Below, piece after piece: positions 22,300-30,654 of a stretch of 51,525 bases of DNA. The first letter of the stretch is position 1, and each line of letters begins with the position of its first letter. The translations under genes and the position numbers were made by a program. Under the pieces are notes generated by a model. That model was not told the origin of the DNA, did no database searches, and was given only the letters and a program-made list of their open reading frames with translations. Source of the stretch: an uncultured Acetatifactor sp. (GTDB lineage Bacteria; Bacillota; Clostridia; Lachnospirales; Lachnospiraceae); contig CAJUNZ010000008.1 of the NCBI GenBank assembly GCA_910587755.1, positions 1 through 51,525 on the forward strand, in the 5' to 3' direction.

Positions 22300-22617
22300 A
22301 TGTCAAATGCTACCCTCTACTTTGAACTGGCACGTTCTGAGGAAAAGGCAGGGAATGAGTGCGCCGCCCTGCTTTTCTACCTTTCTTCATTCTGTGACAG
22401 TTTCAACTCCGGTACCCAGGATTACCCTTATGGTACCGTTGCAAAAATCCGGATGCTGCAGAACCGGCTCTCATTGCCGGATCAGTTTTTATTCGGCCTG
22501 ATGCACTCATACGGTCCTTTATCGGATGCAGAGTGCCGGAAATTATTATCAGATTCCATTAACGGCGACATTGCCGGTATCAATACCACTCTTACCAGCT
22601 GTACCAACATGGACTGA
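22300..22617 (+). CDS. Small phage protein of the lysogeny operon, unknown function
   Basis: 105 aa from ATG 22300 (MSNATLYFELARSEEKAGNE), AGGAG eight bases upstream; an in-frame ATG at 22270 has no site. All-helical, with two Cys and two Tyr in LLFYLSSFCDSFNSGTQDYPYG. It sits between the repressor and the nuclease-like gene, 14 bases before the latter. The pairing with a nuclease suggests a partner, immunity or regulatory role, but nothing in the sequence proves it. Confidence 0.65.
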   Translation: MSNATLYFELARSEEKAGNECAALLFYLSSFCDSFNSGTQDYPYGTVAKIRMLQNRLSLPDQFLFGLMHSYGPLSDAECRKLLSDSINGDIAGINTTLTSCTNMD

Positions 22618-22631
22618 GAAACGGAGGAACT

Positions 22632-23209
22632 ATGGAACAATTAACCGGAAACGAGGAATTTACCTTACATGGAGCCAGCGCCGGAATATCCGTCAAGGAC
22701 TACTGGAGCTGGGCGTATTCAGACTTGATTGATAATACCCAGCGTGGGGTAATGGCAGAATTTCTCGTTTATTCATCGCTCAAATCTAATTACCCCCCCG
22801 CACGCAAATGCGAGAAAACTGGCTCCCATTTGACGTGACAAGTCCATCCGGACGCAGGATTGAAGTAAAATCTGCCGCTTACATTCAAGCCTGGACACCT
22901 GAAAATATCTTTGCTCAGATTCGCTTCGACATCGGAAGGAAACTGGCCTGGGATAATGCTACCGCCTCTTATTCATCCGAGGCAAAGCGCAACTGTGACC
23001 TGTATGTATTCTGTCTTTTTACCGCCAAAACAAAAGACATTTCCCTGCTTAACCTGGACTATTGGGATTTCTATGTGCTGCCTACATCCGTTCTGAATGA
23101 GAAGATGCCAGAGCAAAAAGGAATTTCCCTGTCCTCCCTGCTTAAACTGGAACCGGTAAAGACAGACTATGCCGGACTCGGCGCAGTAATCGAATCTATC
23201 AAACTGTAA
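22632..23209 (+). CDS. PD-(D/E)XK nuclease-like protein, split by a -1 frame change
   Basis: Two open frames join into about 192 aa: 22632-~22799 (MEQLTGNEEFTLHGASAGIS..., GGAGG upstream), then the -1 frame, whose ATG at 22808 has no ribosome site. The join restores a PD-(D/E)XK core: E43 in GVMAEFLVYSS, D68 in WLPFDVTSPSG, and E78-V-K80 in RRIEVKSA; it continues IRFDIGRKLAWDN and CDLYVFCLFTA. Without the shift, the upstream frame stops 13 codons later (22838) without the active site. The change falls on C_CCC_CCC, a good -1 slippery heptamer. It may be programmed, a recent mutation or an assembly error. Location suggests a lysogenic defence or exclusion gene. Confidence 0.7.
22793..22799 (+). 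other. C7 slippery tract with adjoining operator-like dyad
   Basis: Seven C residues read C_CCC_CCC in the upstream frame. The dyad CACGCAAATGCGAG (22801-22814), one mismatch from the perfect phage operator, begins two bases after the run. One more C would also join the frames. Confidence 0.65.
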
Positions 23210-23222
23210 AGGAAGTGATGCT

Positions 23223-24353
23223 ATGAAACTGCCTAACGGTTACGGAAGTGTAACCAAATTATCCGGGAACAGGCGTAAGCCTTATCTGGCCCGTGTCACT
23301 CTCGGCTGGACCACCGATCAGGAAACAGGGAAAACTACTCAGAACCGTGTACCGATAGGAACCTTCAAAACCAAAAAAGAGGCTCTGCAGGCATTGGCTG
23401 AGTATGGAGCAAATCCTTATGACATCCAGAACAGCAATCTCACGCTTGCGGAGCTTTACCAGAAATGGACTGAGGCGTACTTCCCTACCCTCGAAAGTGA
23501 ATCCTCTGCCCGGACAATAACCGCCGCCTGGAGGTACTGCCACATTCTCTACGGTATGCGTGTCAAGGACCTTCGTGCAAGGCATATCAAGGGCATCATG
23601 GAGGACGGCTACATCATTCAGGACAGAGGTAAAAACGCAGGCCAGAAAGTCCATGCCTCCCCCGGCACGAAAGCCAGGATCAAATCCATGTTCAACCTCA
23701 TGCTGGATTACGCCCTCGAATATGAGCTGGTAGACAAGAACTTTGCCCGTACTTTTGAACTCTCCGACGACATCATCAAAGAGAAGGAAGAAAACCGGCG
23801 CAGCCATATCCCATTTTCCGAGGACGAACTGCAGGTGCTTTGGGATAACGTCGGCACCGTAAAATATGTTGACTGGATTCTGATTCAGTGTTACATGGGA
23901 TGGCGCCCGCAGGAAATGGGGAGACTCCGACTGGAAGATATAAGTCTGGAGGAACTCTACGTTACCGGCGGCATGAAAACCGACGCAGGAAAAAACCGTA
24001 TGGTGCCGATTCACTCCCGGATAGCTGATCTTGTCCGGAAGAATTACGAGAAGGCCCAGGCTCTAAACAGCGAATTTCTGCTCAACGATCCGGACTCTCC
24101 AAAGGGCGGCATCAACATCACTTATGACAAATATGCCGGACGGTTCTTCAAGGTCATGGAGGCTCTGCCATTCAATCAGGAACACAGACCCCACGATCCC
24201 CGCAATACTTTCGTAACCAGAATGAAAAAAGCCGGTGTTGACCCTCTGGTTGTGAAGCGCTTAGTCGGCCACAAGATCAATGACGTAACCGAAAAAGTCT
24301 ATACATACCGGGACCTCGACTGGCTCCGGGAGGACATAGAAAAAATGTCGTAA
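23223..24353 (+). CDS. int: Tyrosine recombinase, phage integrase
   Basis: 376 aa; ATG at 23223 after GGAAGTG. The N-terminal arm-binding AP2-like domain (GYGSVTKLSGNRRKPYLARV, then VPIGTFKTKKEALQALAEY) is followed by a core-binding SAM-like domain (NLTLAELYQKWTEAYFPTLE). The catalytic domain has Arg in GWRPQEMGRL, Lys in KTDAGKNRM, HDPRNTF (H-x-x-R box with His-Asp-Pro-Arg), GH in RLVGHKIND and the nucleophile Tyr in EKVYTYRDL. It integrates and excises the prophage. Last gene of the lysogeny operon, with the attachment side just to the right. Confidence 0.95.
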   Translation: MKLPNGYGSVTKLSGNRRKPYLARVTLGWTTDQETGKTTQNRVPIGTFKTKKEALQALAEYGANPYDIQNSNLTLAELYQKWTEAYFPTLESESSARTITAAWRYCHILYGMRVKDLRARHIKGIMEDGYIIQDRGKNAGQKVHASPGTKARIKSMFNLMLDYALEYELVDKNFARTFELSDDIIKEKEENRRSHIPFSEDELQVLWDNVGTVKYVDWILIQCYMGWRPQEMGRLRLEDISLEELYVTGGMKTDAGKNRMVPIHSRIADLVRKNYEKAQALNSEFLLNDPDSPKGGINITYDKYAGRFFKVMEALPFNQEHRPHDPRNTFVTRMKKAGVDPLVVKRLVGHKINDVTEKVYTYRDLDWLREDIEKMS

Positions 24354-24357
24354 GCCT

Positions 24358-24375
24358 TATGCCTACGGCATTTTC
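24358..24375 (+). terminator. Integrase terminator
   Basis: ATGCC-TAC-GGCAT stem directly after the integrase stop, followed by TTTC. Short but correctly placed. Confidence 0.5.
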
Positions 24376-24398
24376 TTATGTTTCCATGCTCAGATTTT

Positions 24399-24431
24399 TG
24401 TTACCTTCATCGTGTTACCTACTTGTTACCT
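24399..24431 (+). repeat. Three direct TGTTACCT repeats, likely integrase arm sites
   Basis: TGTTACCT occurs at 24399-24406, 24413-24420 and 24424-24431, 14 and 11 bases apart, between the integrase gene and the host terminator. Such repeats beside int are typical arm-type binding sites. The attachment core (attR side) should lie between here and about 24515; the other copy lies beyond the contig end, so the core cannot be read. Confidence 0.5.
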
Positions 24432-24507
24432 ACCGGATGCCTACTCACCAAATTCTCGCACGTTTCACGACCTCTCACAGCAAATTTCCCTTTCCGGTTT
24501 TCGGCAT

Positions 24508-24544
24508 CAAAAAAAGTACCGCAACCCCTGAAGATTACGGTACT
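24508..24544 (-). terminator. Terminator of the GGGtGRT operon
   Basis: Minus strand: AGTACCG (24544-24538) pairs with CGGTACT (24521-24515), followed by TTTTTTG. It serves the host operon ending at 24582 and marks host sequence to its right. Confidence 0.75.
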
Positions 24545-24581
24545 TTCAAGCCTTTCGGCACTTTTTTGAAATAAGATATAT

Positions 24582-25592
24582 TTAGAACTTGCCAGCCTCA
24601 GCCGCTTCCTCAATCAGCACGGCCACTGCCACGGTTGCGCCGACCATGGGGTTGTTGCCCATGCCAATCAGGCCCATCATCTCCACATGAGCGGGAACGG
24701 AGGAAGAACCTGCGAACTGTGCGTCGGAATGCATACGGCCCAGAGTATCCGTAAAGCCGTAGGAAGCAGGACCTGCTGCCATGTTGTCCGGATGCAAAGT
24801 ACGTCCTGTGCCGCCGCCGGATGCCACGGAGAAGTACTTCTTATCTGCCTCGGTTCTCTCTTTCTTGTATGTACCTGCCACAGGATGCTGGAACCTGGTA
24901 GGATTGGTGGAGTTACCGGTGATGGATACATCCACATTTTCCTTCCACATGATAGCCACACCTTCAGGCACGCTGTTGGCGCCATAGCAGTTTACCTTGG
25001 AACGGAGTCCCTCGGAATAAGAAATCCTCTCGATCTCCTTTACCGTGTTGGTGTAGGGATCATACTCTGTCTCCACAAAAGTAAAGCCATTGATACGGGA
25101 AATAATCTTAGCAGCATCCTTGCCCAGACCGTTCAGGATAACGCGCAGCGGTTTCTGACGCACCTTATTGGCCTTCTCTGCAATACCGATAGCACCCTCA
25201 GCAGCGGCGAAGGACTCATGTCCTGCCAGGAAGCAGAAACAGTCCGTATCCTCCTCCAGGAGCATCTTGCCCAGGTTGCCGTGTCCAAGACCCACCTTGC
25301 GGGTATCTGCAACAGAGCCGGGAATACAGAATGCCTGAAGGCCCTCGCCGATAGCAGCGGCAGCGTCGGCAGCCTTACGGCAGCCCTTTTTGATGGCGAT
25401 GGCAGCGCCCACAGTATAAGCCCAGCAGGCATTTTCAAAGCAGATAGGCTGAATCTTCTTCACCTGCTCATATACGTCAAGTCCGGCATCCTTTGTGATC
25501 TTCTCTGCTTCTTCGATAGAGGAGATACCATAGCTGCCCAGAACTTCAGTGATCTTGTCAATACGTCTTTCAAATGATTCAAATAAAGCCAT
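24582..25592 (-). CDS. GGGtGRT protein (Fe-S scaffold partner)
   Basis: 336 aa. The diagnostic SVASGGGTGRTLHPDNM string near residue 265 gives the family its name; other conserved parts are GHGNLGKMLLEEDTDCFCFLAGHESFAAAEGAIG and MMGLIGMGNNPMVGATVAVAVLIEEAAEAGKF. Cys residues at PICFENACW and DCFCF could contact metal. The gene follows a NifU-like scaffold gene by 23 bases, the arrangement seen in many anaerobes. The biochemical role is not established; an Fe-S related function is inferred from the partnership. Confidence 0.85.
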   Translation of the reverse strand: MALFESFERRIDKITEVLGSYGISSIEEAEKITKDAGLDVYEQVKKIQPICFENACWAYTVGAAIAIKKGCRKAADAAAAIGEGLQAFCIPGSVADTRKVGLGHGNLGKMLLEEDTDCFCFLAGHESFAAAEGAIGIAEKANKVRQKPLRVILNGLGKDAAKIISRINGFTFVETEYDPYTNTVKEIERISYSEGLRSKVNCYGANSVPEGVAIMWKENVDVSITGNSTNPTRFQHPVAGTYKKERTEADKKYFSVASGGGTGRTLHPDNMAAGPASYGFTDTLGRMHSDAQFAGSSSVPAHVEMMGLIGMGNNPMVGATVAVAVLIEEAAEAGKF

Positions 25593-25615
25593 TTTCCTGT
25601 CCTCCTTTATCCTAA

Positions 25616-26308
25616 TTATTCTTTCCTGGGATCGATAATCTTCACGGCATCATCCACACGGCCATACTGTCCCTTCGCCTTCTCGTAAGCGGTGGTGGGA
25701 TCGTCGCCCTTCTTGATGAAATCAGTCATTTTGCCCAGGTTCACAAACTGATAACCGATAATCTGATCGTCCTTATCCAGGGCAATGCCGGTCACATAAC
25801 CCTCTGCCATCTCAAGATAGCGGGGCCCCTTCTTCAGGGTTCCGTACATGGTGCCCACCTGGCTCCTGAGGCCCTTGCCCAGGTCTTCAAGGCCTGCACC
25901 CACAGGAAGTCCATCCTCGGAGAACGCGCTCTGGGAACGTCCATACACAATCTGCAGGAAAAGCTCTCTCATGGCAGTGTTGATGGCATCGCATACAAGG
26001 TCGGTGTTCAGGGCCTCCATAACAGTCAGGCCAGGAAGAATTTCAGCAGCCATGGCAGCGGAATGAGTCATGCCGGAGCAGCCGATGGTCTCCACCAGTG
26101 CCTCCTGGATAATGCCTTCTTTCACATTCAGGGTCAGCTTGCAGGCTCCCTGCTGAGGCGCACACCAGCCCACACCATGTGTCAAGCCGGAAATATCCTC
26201 TACCTTCTTAGCCTGTACCCACTTAGCTTCTTCGGGGATAGGCGCGCAGCCATGGTGCACACCCTGAGCGACTGTACACATTTCTTCAACTTCCTTTGAA
26301 TAAATCAT
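25616..26308 (-). CDS. NifU-like iron-sulfur cluster assembly scaffold protein
   Basis: 230 aa; ATG at 26308 with AAAGGAG. Contains Cys near the N-terminus (EEMCTVAQGVHHGCAPIPE), GWCAPQQGACKLTLNV and ETIGCSGMTHSAAMAAEIL, consistent with NifU/IscU-type cysteine ligands. The C-terminal third (GYVTGIALDKDDQIIGYQFVNL) is specific to the version paired with GGGtGRT protein. It would hold nascent clusters for transfer. First gene of a two-gene operon that ends at the terminator at 24.5 kb. Confidence 0.85.
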   Translation of the reverse strand: MIYSKEVEEMCTVAQGVHHGCAPIPEEAKWVQAKKVEDISGLTHGVGWCAPQQGACKLTLNVKEGIIQEALVETIGCSGMTHSAAMAAEILPGLTVMEALNTDLVCDAINTAMRELFLQIVYGRSQSAFSEDGLPVGAGLEDLGKGLRSQVGTMYGTLKKGPRYLEMAEGYVTGIALDKDDQIIGYQFVNLGKMTDFIKKGDDPTTAYEKAKGQYGRVDDAVKIIDPRKE

Positions 26309-26484
26309 GTGAAATCTCCTTTCAATTATGTAAGTTATGATTCATGACAATAAAAAATCCGCCCCGGCGTCTTCTCTATTGCTCAAACTTCCAAAATATC
26401 TCATTCCTATACATTTTCTCACATTTTCTACAAAAAATCCAGTAGTTTTTGTAAAAATCCAGTAACTTCTTTTTTCTGTCACAG

Positions 26485-27159
26485 TCACTGCCGCTTTGGG
26501 GTGATCTCCGTGCACTTTTTGTATATGCTGCCTGGAGGAACAACTCCCCGCACCATGGATGTGGGATAAATATTCGTGTTTCTGCCAATGACAGTCCCGG
26601 GATTCAGGACACTGTTGCAGCCCACTTCCACATTGTCCCCCAGCATGGCTCCCATTTTTTTCAGGCCGGTCTCCAGACGGATCCCCTCCCCCTTGACCAC
26701 CACCAATGTCTTATCGCTCTTTACATTGGATGTGATGGAGCCGGCTCCCATATGGGACTTATAGCCCAGAATGCTGTCCCCCACATAATTATAATGGGGC
26801 ACCTGTACCTTGTTAAACAGTATCACATTTTTCAGCTCGGTAGAATTTCCTACCACCGCCCCCTTACCTACAATGGCGCTGCCACGGACAAAAGCACAGT
26901 GACGGATCTCTGCGTCCTCATCCACAATCAAAGGTCCGTTGAGACAGGCGCTGGGCGCCACCCTGGCGCTTCTGGCCACCCAGATATTCTCCCCTCTCTC
27001 CTCAAAAATATCTTTTGGAAGCCTGTTTCCCAGTTCCAGAATAAAGTCATGTATTCTGGGAAGCACTTCCCAGGGATATTCCACCCCGCCAAAAAGCTCT
27101 GCAGCGATGGTTTCCTCGAGATTATAAAGTTCTGAGACTTTGATACAGTCATCTGACAT
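26485..27159 (-). CDS. Left-handed beta-helix (hexapeptide repeat) protein, GlmU-like
   Basis: 224 aa from ATG 27159 (MSDDCIKVSELYNLEETIAA), GGAGG upstream; the ATG at 27180 overlaps that site. After an alpha-helical start, hexapeptide repeats form a left-handed beta helix (ENIWVARSARVAPSACLNGP through NSVLNPGTVIGRNTNIYPT). It resembles the C-terminal acyltransferase half of GlmU, with no nucleotidyltransferase domain. The NYVGDSILGYKSHMGAGS segment matches the acetyltransferase active-site loop. Probable acyl- or sugar-nucleotide transferase; substrate unknown. Last gene behind asd and topB. Confidence 0.8.
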   Translation of the reverse strand: MSDDCIKVSELYNLEETIAAELFGGVEYPWEVLPRIHDFILELGNRLPKDIFEERGENIWVARSARVAPSACLNGPLIVDEDAEIRHCAFVRGSAIVGKGAVVGNSTELKNVILFNKVQVPHYNYVGDSILGYKSHMGAGSITSNVKSDKTLVVVKGEGIRLETGLKKMGAMLGDNVEVGCNSVLNPGTVIGRNTNIYPTSMVRGVVPPGSIYKKCTEITPKRQ

Positions 27160-27179
27160 AGTCCTTCCTCCCCTTTTCA

Positions 27180-29465
27180 TCAGCCGGTCTTATAATTGGC
27201 AGCCGCAGCCTGGAACTGTGTGAACAGCGCCCTCTGGTTATTCAGCGTCTTGACATACTCCGTCCTGCGCCCGACAAATCCGTTCAGCTTGTCCATATAT
27301 TCCTTCGAGGAAATATTTCCCTCCGCCACCATGGTCAGACCTTTCTCCCAGCTGGCAGTCAGAGACGGATCCAGAAGTGCCTTGATAGAATTTCCCACCA
27401 CATCATAGATCATCTCCCCCATCAGCGTAGGAGTCAGCACCTGTGACTTCTTATTCAGGGACAGGTACTCGATATTTACCAGTTTTTTCAGGATTTCCGC
27501 CCTGGTGGCGCTGGTACCGATACCGCTTCCCTTGATCTGGGCCCGCAGCTCCTCATCCTCTATAAACTGACCTGCATTCTCCATTGTCAAAATGATGCTT
27601 CCTGACGTGTAACGCTTGGGCGGGGCGGTCTCCCCCTCTTTGATGTCATAGGATTCCACCACAAGAGGCGTTCCCTTTTTCAGACCATCCAGAAGTTTCA
27701 CAAATGCGCTGTCGCACTTGATCTCCGTCTCCTCAGACTCTCCGGAGGTATTCTTTTTATCCGCGGCTCCGGAAGAATCCTCCCCGGCTGCAGACCCGCT
27801 GCCAGAAGCATTTCCCACGAAACCTGACCCTGCACCGCCGGGCACATTCCCACTAACTGCGGGCATTGCGCCTCCAGATACTTCTCCCCCAGCCGAAGAA
27901 CCAGCCCCACCGCCGGGCACGTTCCCACTAACTGCAGGCATTGCGCCTCCAGATACTCCTCCCCCAGCCGAAGACGCAGGTCCGCTGCCGGAAGCATTTC
28001 CCACAGAACCAAACCCTGCACCGCCGGAAGCACCTCCCCCAGCCGCATCCCTCTTAAAGGCCACTTTCAGGTATCCTTCCTCTATGAGCACCTTAAAGCT
28101 TGCAAAAAACCTCTCCTCCTTTACCCTGATGCACAGCGCAAATTTCCTGTAAACCGCAGGAGGATAAAAGATACTCAGGAACCTGCGGACAATCAGCTCA
28201 TAGACCTTCAGGGACAGAGGAGGCAGCCCTTTTAGATTGGCCAGCCCCTGCCCTGTGGGAATAATGGCATAATGGTCCGTTATCTGCTTGTCATTCACAT
28301 ACCTGGTCTTGGCAATGTTTTTATAGCTGCCTTTACTTATGATCTCTGCAGCAAAATTGGCCGCCAGGGAATAGCCCCGCAGGCCTCCGATATTCTTATG
28401 TATCTCCTTCGCCACCGCTGTGGACAACACTCTGGCATCCGTTCTGGGATAAGTCACCATCTTCTTCTCGTAGAGTTCCTGTGCAATCCGCAGCGTCTCA
28501 TCGGGACTGATCTTAAAGTATTTTGAACATTCATTTTGAAGCTCAGCCAGGTTGTAGAGCAGGGGAGGATTTTTATTCTCCTTTTTGCGGGAAATACTCT
28601 CCACCAGCGGCTTCCCCACCGGCTCCTGGAGCAGGTATGCAATCAGCTGCCTGGCATCCGCCTCCTCCTTGAAGCCGTTCTCCTTGTAGAGCTTGGGCGA
28701 AGCGTACCATTTTGAGCCTTCCACCGCCCGCCATTCTCCGGGAAATGTTTTGTCCTGCAGCCGGAAAGTGCCGATAACTCTGTAAAAAGGCGTCTTCACA
28801 AAAGCCCGGATCTCCCGCTCCCTGTTCACAATAATGCCCAGCACACAGGTCATCACACGGCCCACGGAGATCACTGCCTTGTCCCGCTTGAGATAGTCCT
28901 GTACCACCCTGCCGTACTTCAAGGTGAGCACACGGGAAAAGTTAATCCCCATGAGATAATCTTCCTTTGCACGCAGGTATGCGGCATCGCTGAGACTGTC
29001 ATACTCCGCCAGATCCTTGGCCTCCCGGATCCCCCGCAGAATCTCCTCCTCTGTCTGGGAGTCAATCCACACCCTCAGACGCTCTTTTCCCTTCACACCG
29101 GCCATCTGCTCCACAAGCCTGTATATATACTCCCCCTCCCGCCCGGAGTCCGTGCACACATAGATGGTGTCCACATCCGGACGTTTCATCAGGGAGCTTA
29201 CAATAGTATATTGCTTCTTGGAGCTTTCGATAACCTCATATTTATATTCTTCCGGCAGAAATGGAATGGTGTCAAAACTCCAACGCTTGTACCTGGCATC
29301 ATAGACATCAGGGTAACTCATTGTCACCAGATGTCCCACGCACCAGGTGACAATCGTGTTGTTTGACTCCAGATAGCCGTCTCTGGAAGTGGTATTGATC
29401 TTCAGCGCGTTGGCAAATTCCCTGGCCACACTGGGCTTCTCGGCGATGAACAGCTTTTTACTCAC
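27180..29465 (-). CDS. topB: DNA topoisomerase III with a Gly/Ala/Ser-rich insertion
   Basis: 761 aa; GTG start at 29465 overlapping the asd stop (GTGA). Type IA topoisomerase: TOPRIM N-terminus (KLFIAEKPSVAREFANAL, YVCTDSGREGEYIYRLV), active-site Tyr in MVTYPRTDARVLS, then DHYAIIPTG and the C-terminal IKGSGIGTSATRAEILKKL. It relaxes negative supercoils and decatenates DNA. Residues about 475-575 are a low-complexity Gly/Ser/Ala/Val/Pro insertion coded by a 75-bp repeat, not part of the usual family. No zinc fingers at the C-terminus. Confidence 0.9.
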   Translation of the reverse strand: MSKKLFIAEKPSVAREFANALKINTTSRDGYLESNNTIVTWCVGHLVTMSYPDVYDARYKRWSFDTIPFLPEEYKYEVIESSKKQYTIVSSLMKRPDVDTIYVCTDSGREGEYIYRLVEQMAGVKGKERLRVWIDSQTEEEILRGIREAKDLAEYDSLSDAAYLRAKEDYLMGINFSRVLTLKYGRVVQDYLKRDKAVISVGRVMTCVLGIIVNREREIRAFVKTPFYRVIGTFRLQDKTFPGEWRAVEGSKWYASPKLYKENGFKEEADARQLIAYLLQEPVGKPLVESISRKKENKNPPLLYNLAELQNECSKYFKISPDETLRIAQELYEKKMVTYPRTDARVLSTAVAKEIHKNIGGLRGYSLAANFAAEIISKGSYKNIAKTRYVNDKQITDHYAIIPTGQGLANLKGLPPLSLKVYELIVRRFLSIFYPPAVYRKFALCIRVKEERFFASFKVLIEEGYLKVAFKRDAAGGGASGGAGFGSVGNASGSGPASSAGGGVSGGAMPAVSGNVPGGGAGSSAGGEVSGGAMPAVSGNVPGGAGSGFVGNASGSGSAAGEDSSGAADKKNTSGESEETEIKCDSAFVKLLDGLKKGTPLVVESYDIKEGETAPPKRYTSGSIILTMENAGQFIEDEELRAQIKGSGIGTSATRAEILKKLVNIEYLSLNKKSQVLTPTLMGEMIYDVVGNSIKALLDPSLTASWEKGLTMVAEGNISSKEYMDKLNGFVGRRTEYVKTLNNQRALFTQFQAAAANYKTG
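27795..28026 (-). repeat. Nested coding repeats within topB
   Basis: A 75-bp unit occurs twice (27836-27910 and 27911-~27976, the second partly different at its end), flanked by two copies of a ~46-bp unit (27795-27840 and 27981-28026), giving an A-B-B-A order. All periods are multiples of three, so the reading frame is kept and the copies differ by few bases. Confidence 0.75.
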
Positions 29466-30541
29466 CCCATATACCCCTGGGCTTTCAGAAGCTCCGCACA
29501 GAGAACTGCACCCCCTGCCGCACCCCTGACAGTATTATGAGACAGTCCAATAAACTTATAGTCATATATTAAATCTTCTCTGAGCCTTCCCACGCTGACA
29601 CCCATACCGTGCTCATAGTCCACATCCAGGGCAACCTGAGGCCTGTTGTCCTCCTCCAGATACTGGATAAACTGTCCGGGAGCGCTGGGCAGTTTCAGCC
29701 TCTGGGGCTCCCCTGTGAAGGTTCTGAGCCTCTGAACGAGCTGCTCCTTTGTGGGCTTGTTCCTGAAACGCACGAACACCGCCGCCGTATGCCCGTTCAG
29801 CACGGGGACCCTGATGCACTGGCAGGTGATCGCAGGCTCCCTGGCCGGAACTATCACGCCTCCCTCAATCTTTCCCCAGATGCGCAGGGGCTCTTTCTCA
29901 CTTTTCTCCTCCTCGCCGCCGATGTAGGGAATAATGTTCCCCACCATCTCCGGCCAGTCCTGAAATGTCTTGCCGGCCCCGGAGATAGCCTGATATGTGG
30001 TGGCAACCACCTCCACAGGTTCAAACTCTTTCCAGGCGGTGAGCACAGGAGCATAGCTCTGAATGGAACAGTTGGGCTTTGCCGCCACAAATCCCCTGGT
30101 TGTTCCCAGACGTTTTCTCTGGTACTGGATCACGTCGGTATGCTCAGGATTGACTTCGGGAATCAACATGGGCACATCAGGGGTCCACCTGTGAGCGCTG
30201 TTGTTGGAGACCACGGGCGTCTCCGTCCTGGCATAGTCTTCCTCTATCTTTTTGATCTCCTCCTTGGTCATGTCCACGGCGCTGAATACAAAGTCAACCT
30301 GGGAAGCCACGGCCTCCACGTCGTTGACATTCATCACTTTCAGATTCTTAACCGCCTCCGGCATGGGAGTGTCCATCTTCCACCTGCCCTCCACAGCCTC
30401 CTCGTAGGTTTTTCCCGCAGAACGTGGACTGGCGGCAATGGCCTCCACCTGAAACCAGGGATGATTCTCCAAGAGGGCTATAAATCTCTGCCCTACCATG
30501 CCCGTACCGCCCAGTATACCCACTCTCAGTTTTCCGTCCAT
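29462..30541 (-). CDS. asd: Aspartate-semialdehyde dehydrogenase
   Basis: 359 aa from ATG 30541 (MDGKLRVGILGGTGMVGQRF), with AGGAAGAGG upstream; the frame reaches back to 30625 without a site. NADP-binding GGTGMVGQ is N-terminal; the catalytic Cys is in KPNCSIQSYAP and the His region in CIRVPVLNGHTAAVF. Length and motifs fit the archaeal/fungal-like Asd type common in Clostridia. It makes aspartate semialdehyde for lysine/DAP, threonine, methionine and isoleucine synthesis. First gene of asd-topB-hexapeptide, downstream of argH and a repeat array. Confidence 0.93.
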   Translation of the reverse strand: MDGKLRVGILGGTGMVGQRFIALLENHPWFQVEAIAASPRSAGKTYEEAVEGRWKMDTPMPEAVKNLKVMNVNDVEAVASQVDFVFSAVDMTKEEIKKIEEDYARTETPVVSNNSAHRWTPDVPMLIPEVNPEHTDVIQYQRKRLGTTRGFVAAKPNCSIQSYAPVLTAWKEFEPVEVVATTYQAISGAGKTFQDWPEMVGNIIPYIGGEEEKSEKEPLRIWGKIEGGVIVPAREPAITCQCIRVPVLNGHTAAVFVRFRNKPTKEQLVQRLRTFTGEPQRLKLPSAPGQFIQYLEEDNRPQVALDVDYEHGMGVSVGRLREDLIYDYKFIGLSHNTVRGAAGGAVLCAELLKAQGYMG

Positions 30542-30654
30542 CTCTACCTCTTCCTTTCCTGTTCCATATGTACTCAATTCTTCCACAGTGCCGTCCGCCC
30601 CGCTGCCTCCATTACTTTTCTCCACAGCAAATCTTTCTCCTGCTCTTCCCAGTG

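Noticed and set aside
24455..24468. Further operator-like site CTCGCACGTTTCAC near the attachment side
   Set aside because: Only one half-site matches; such half-sites also occur inside coding genes (for example near 19.4 kb).
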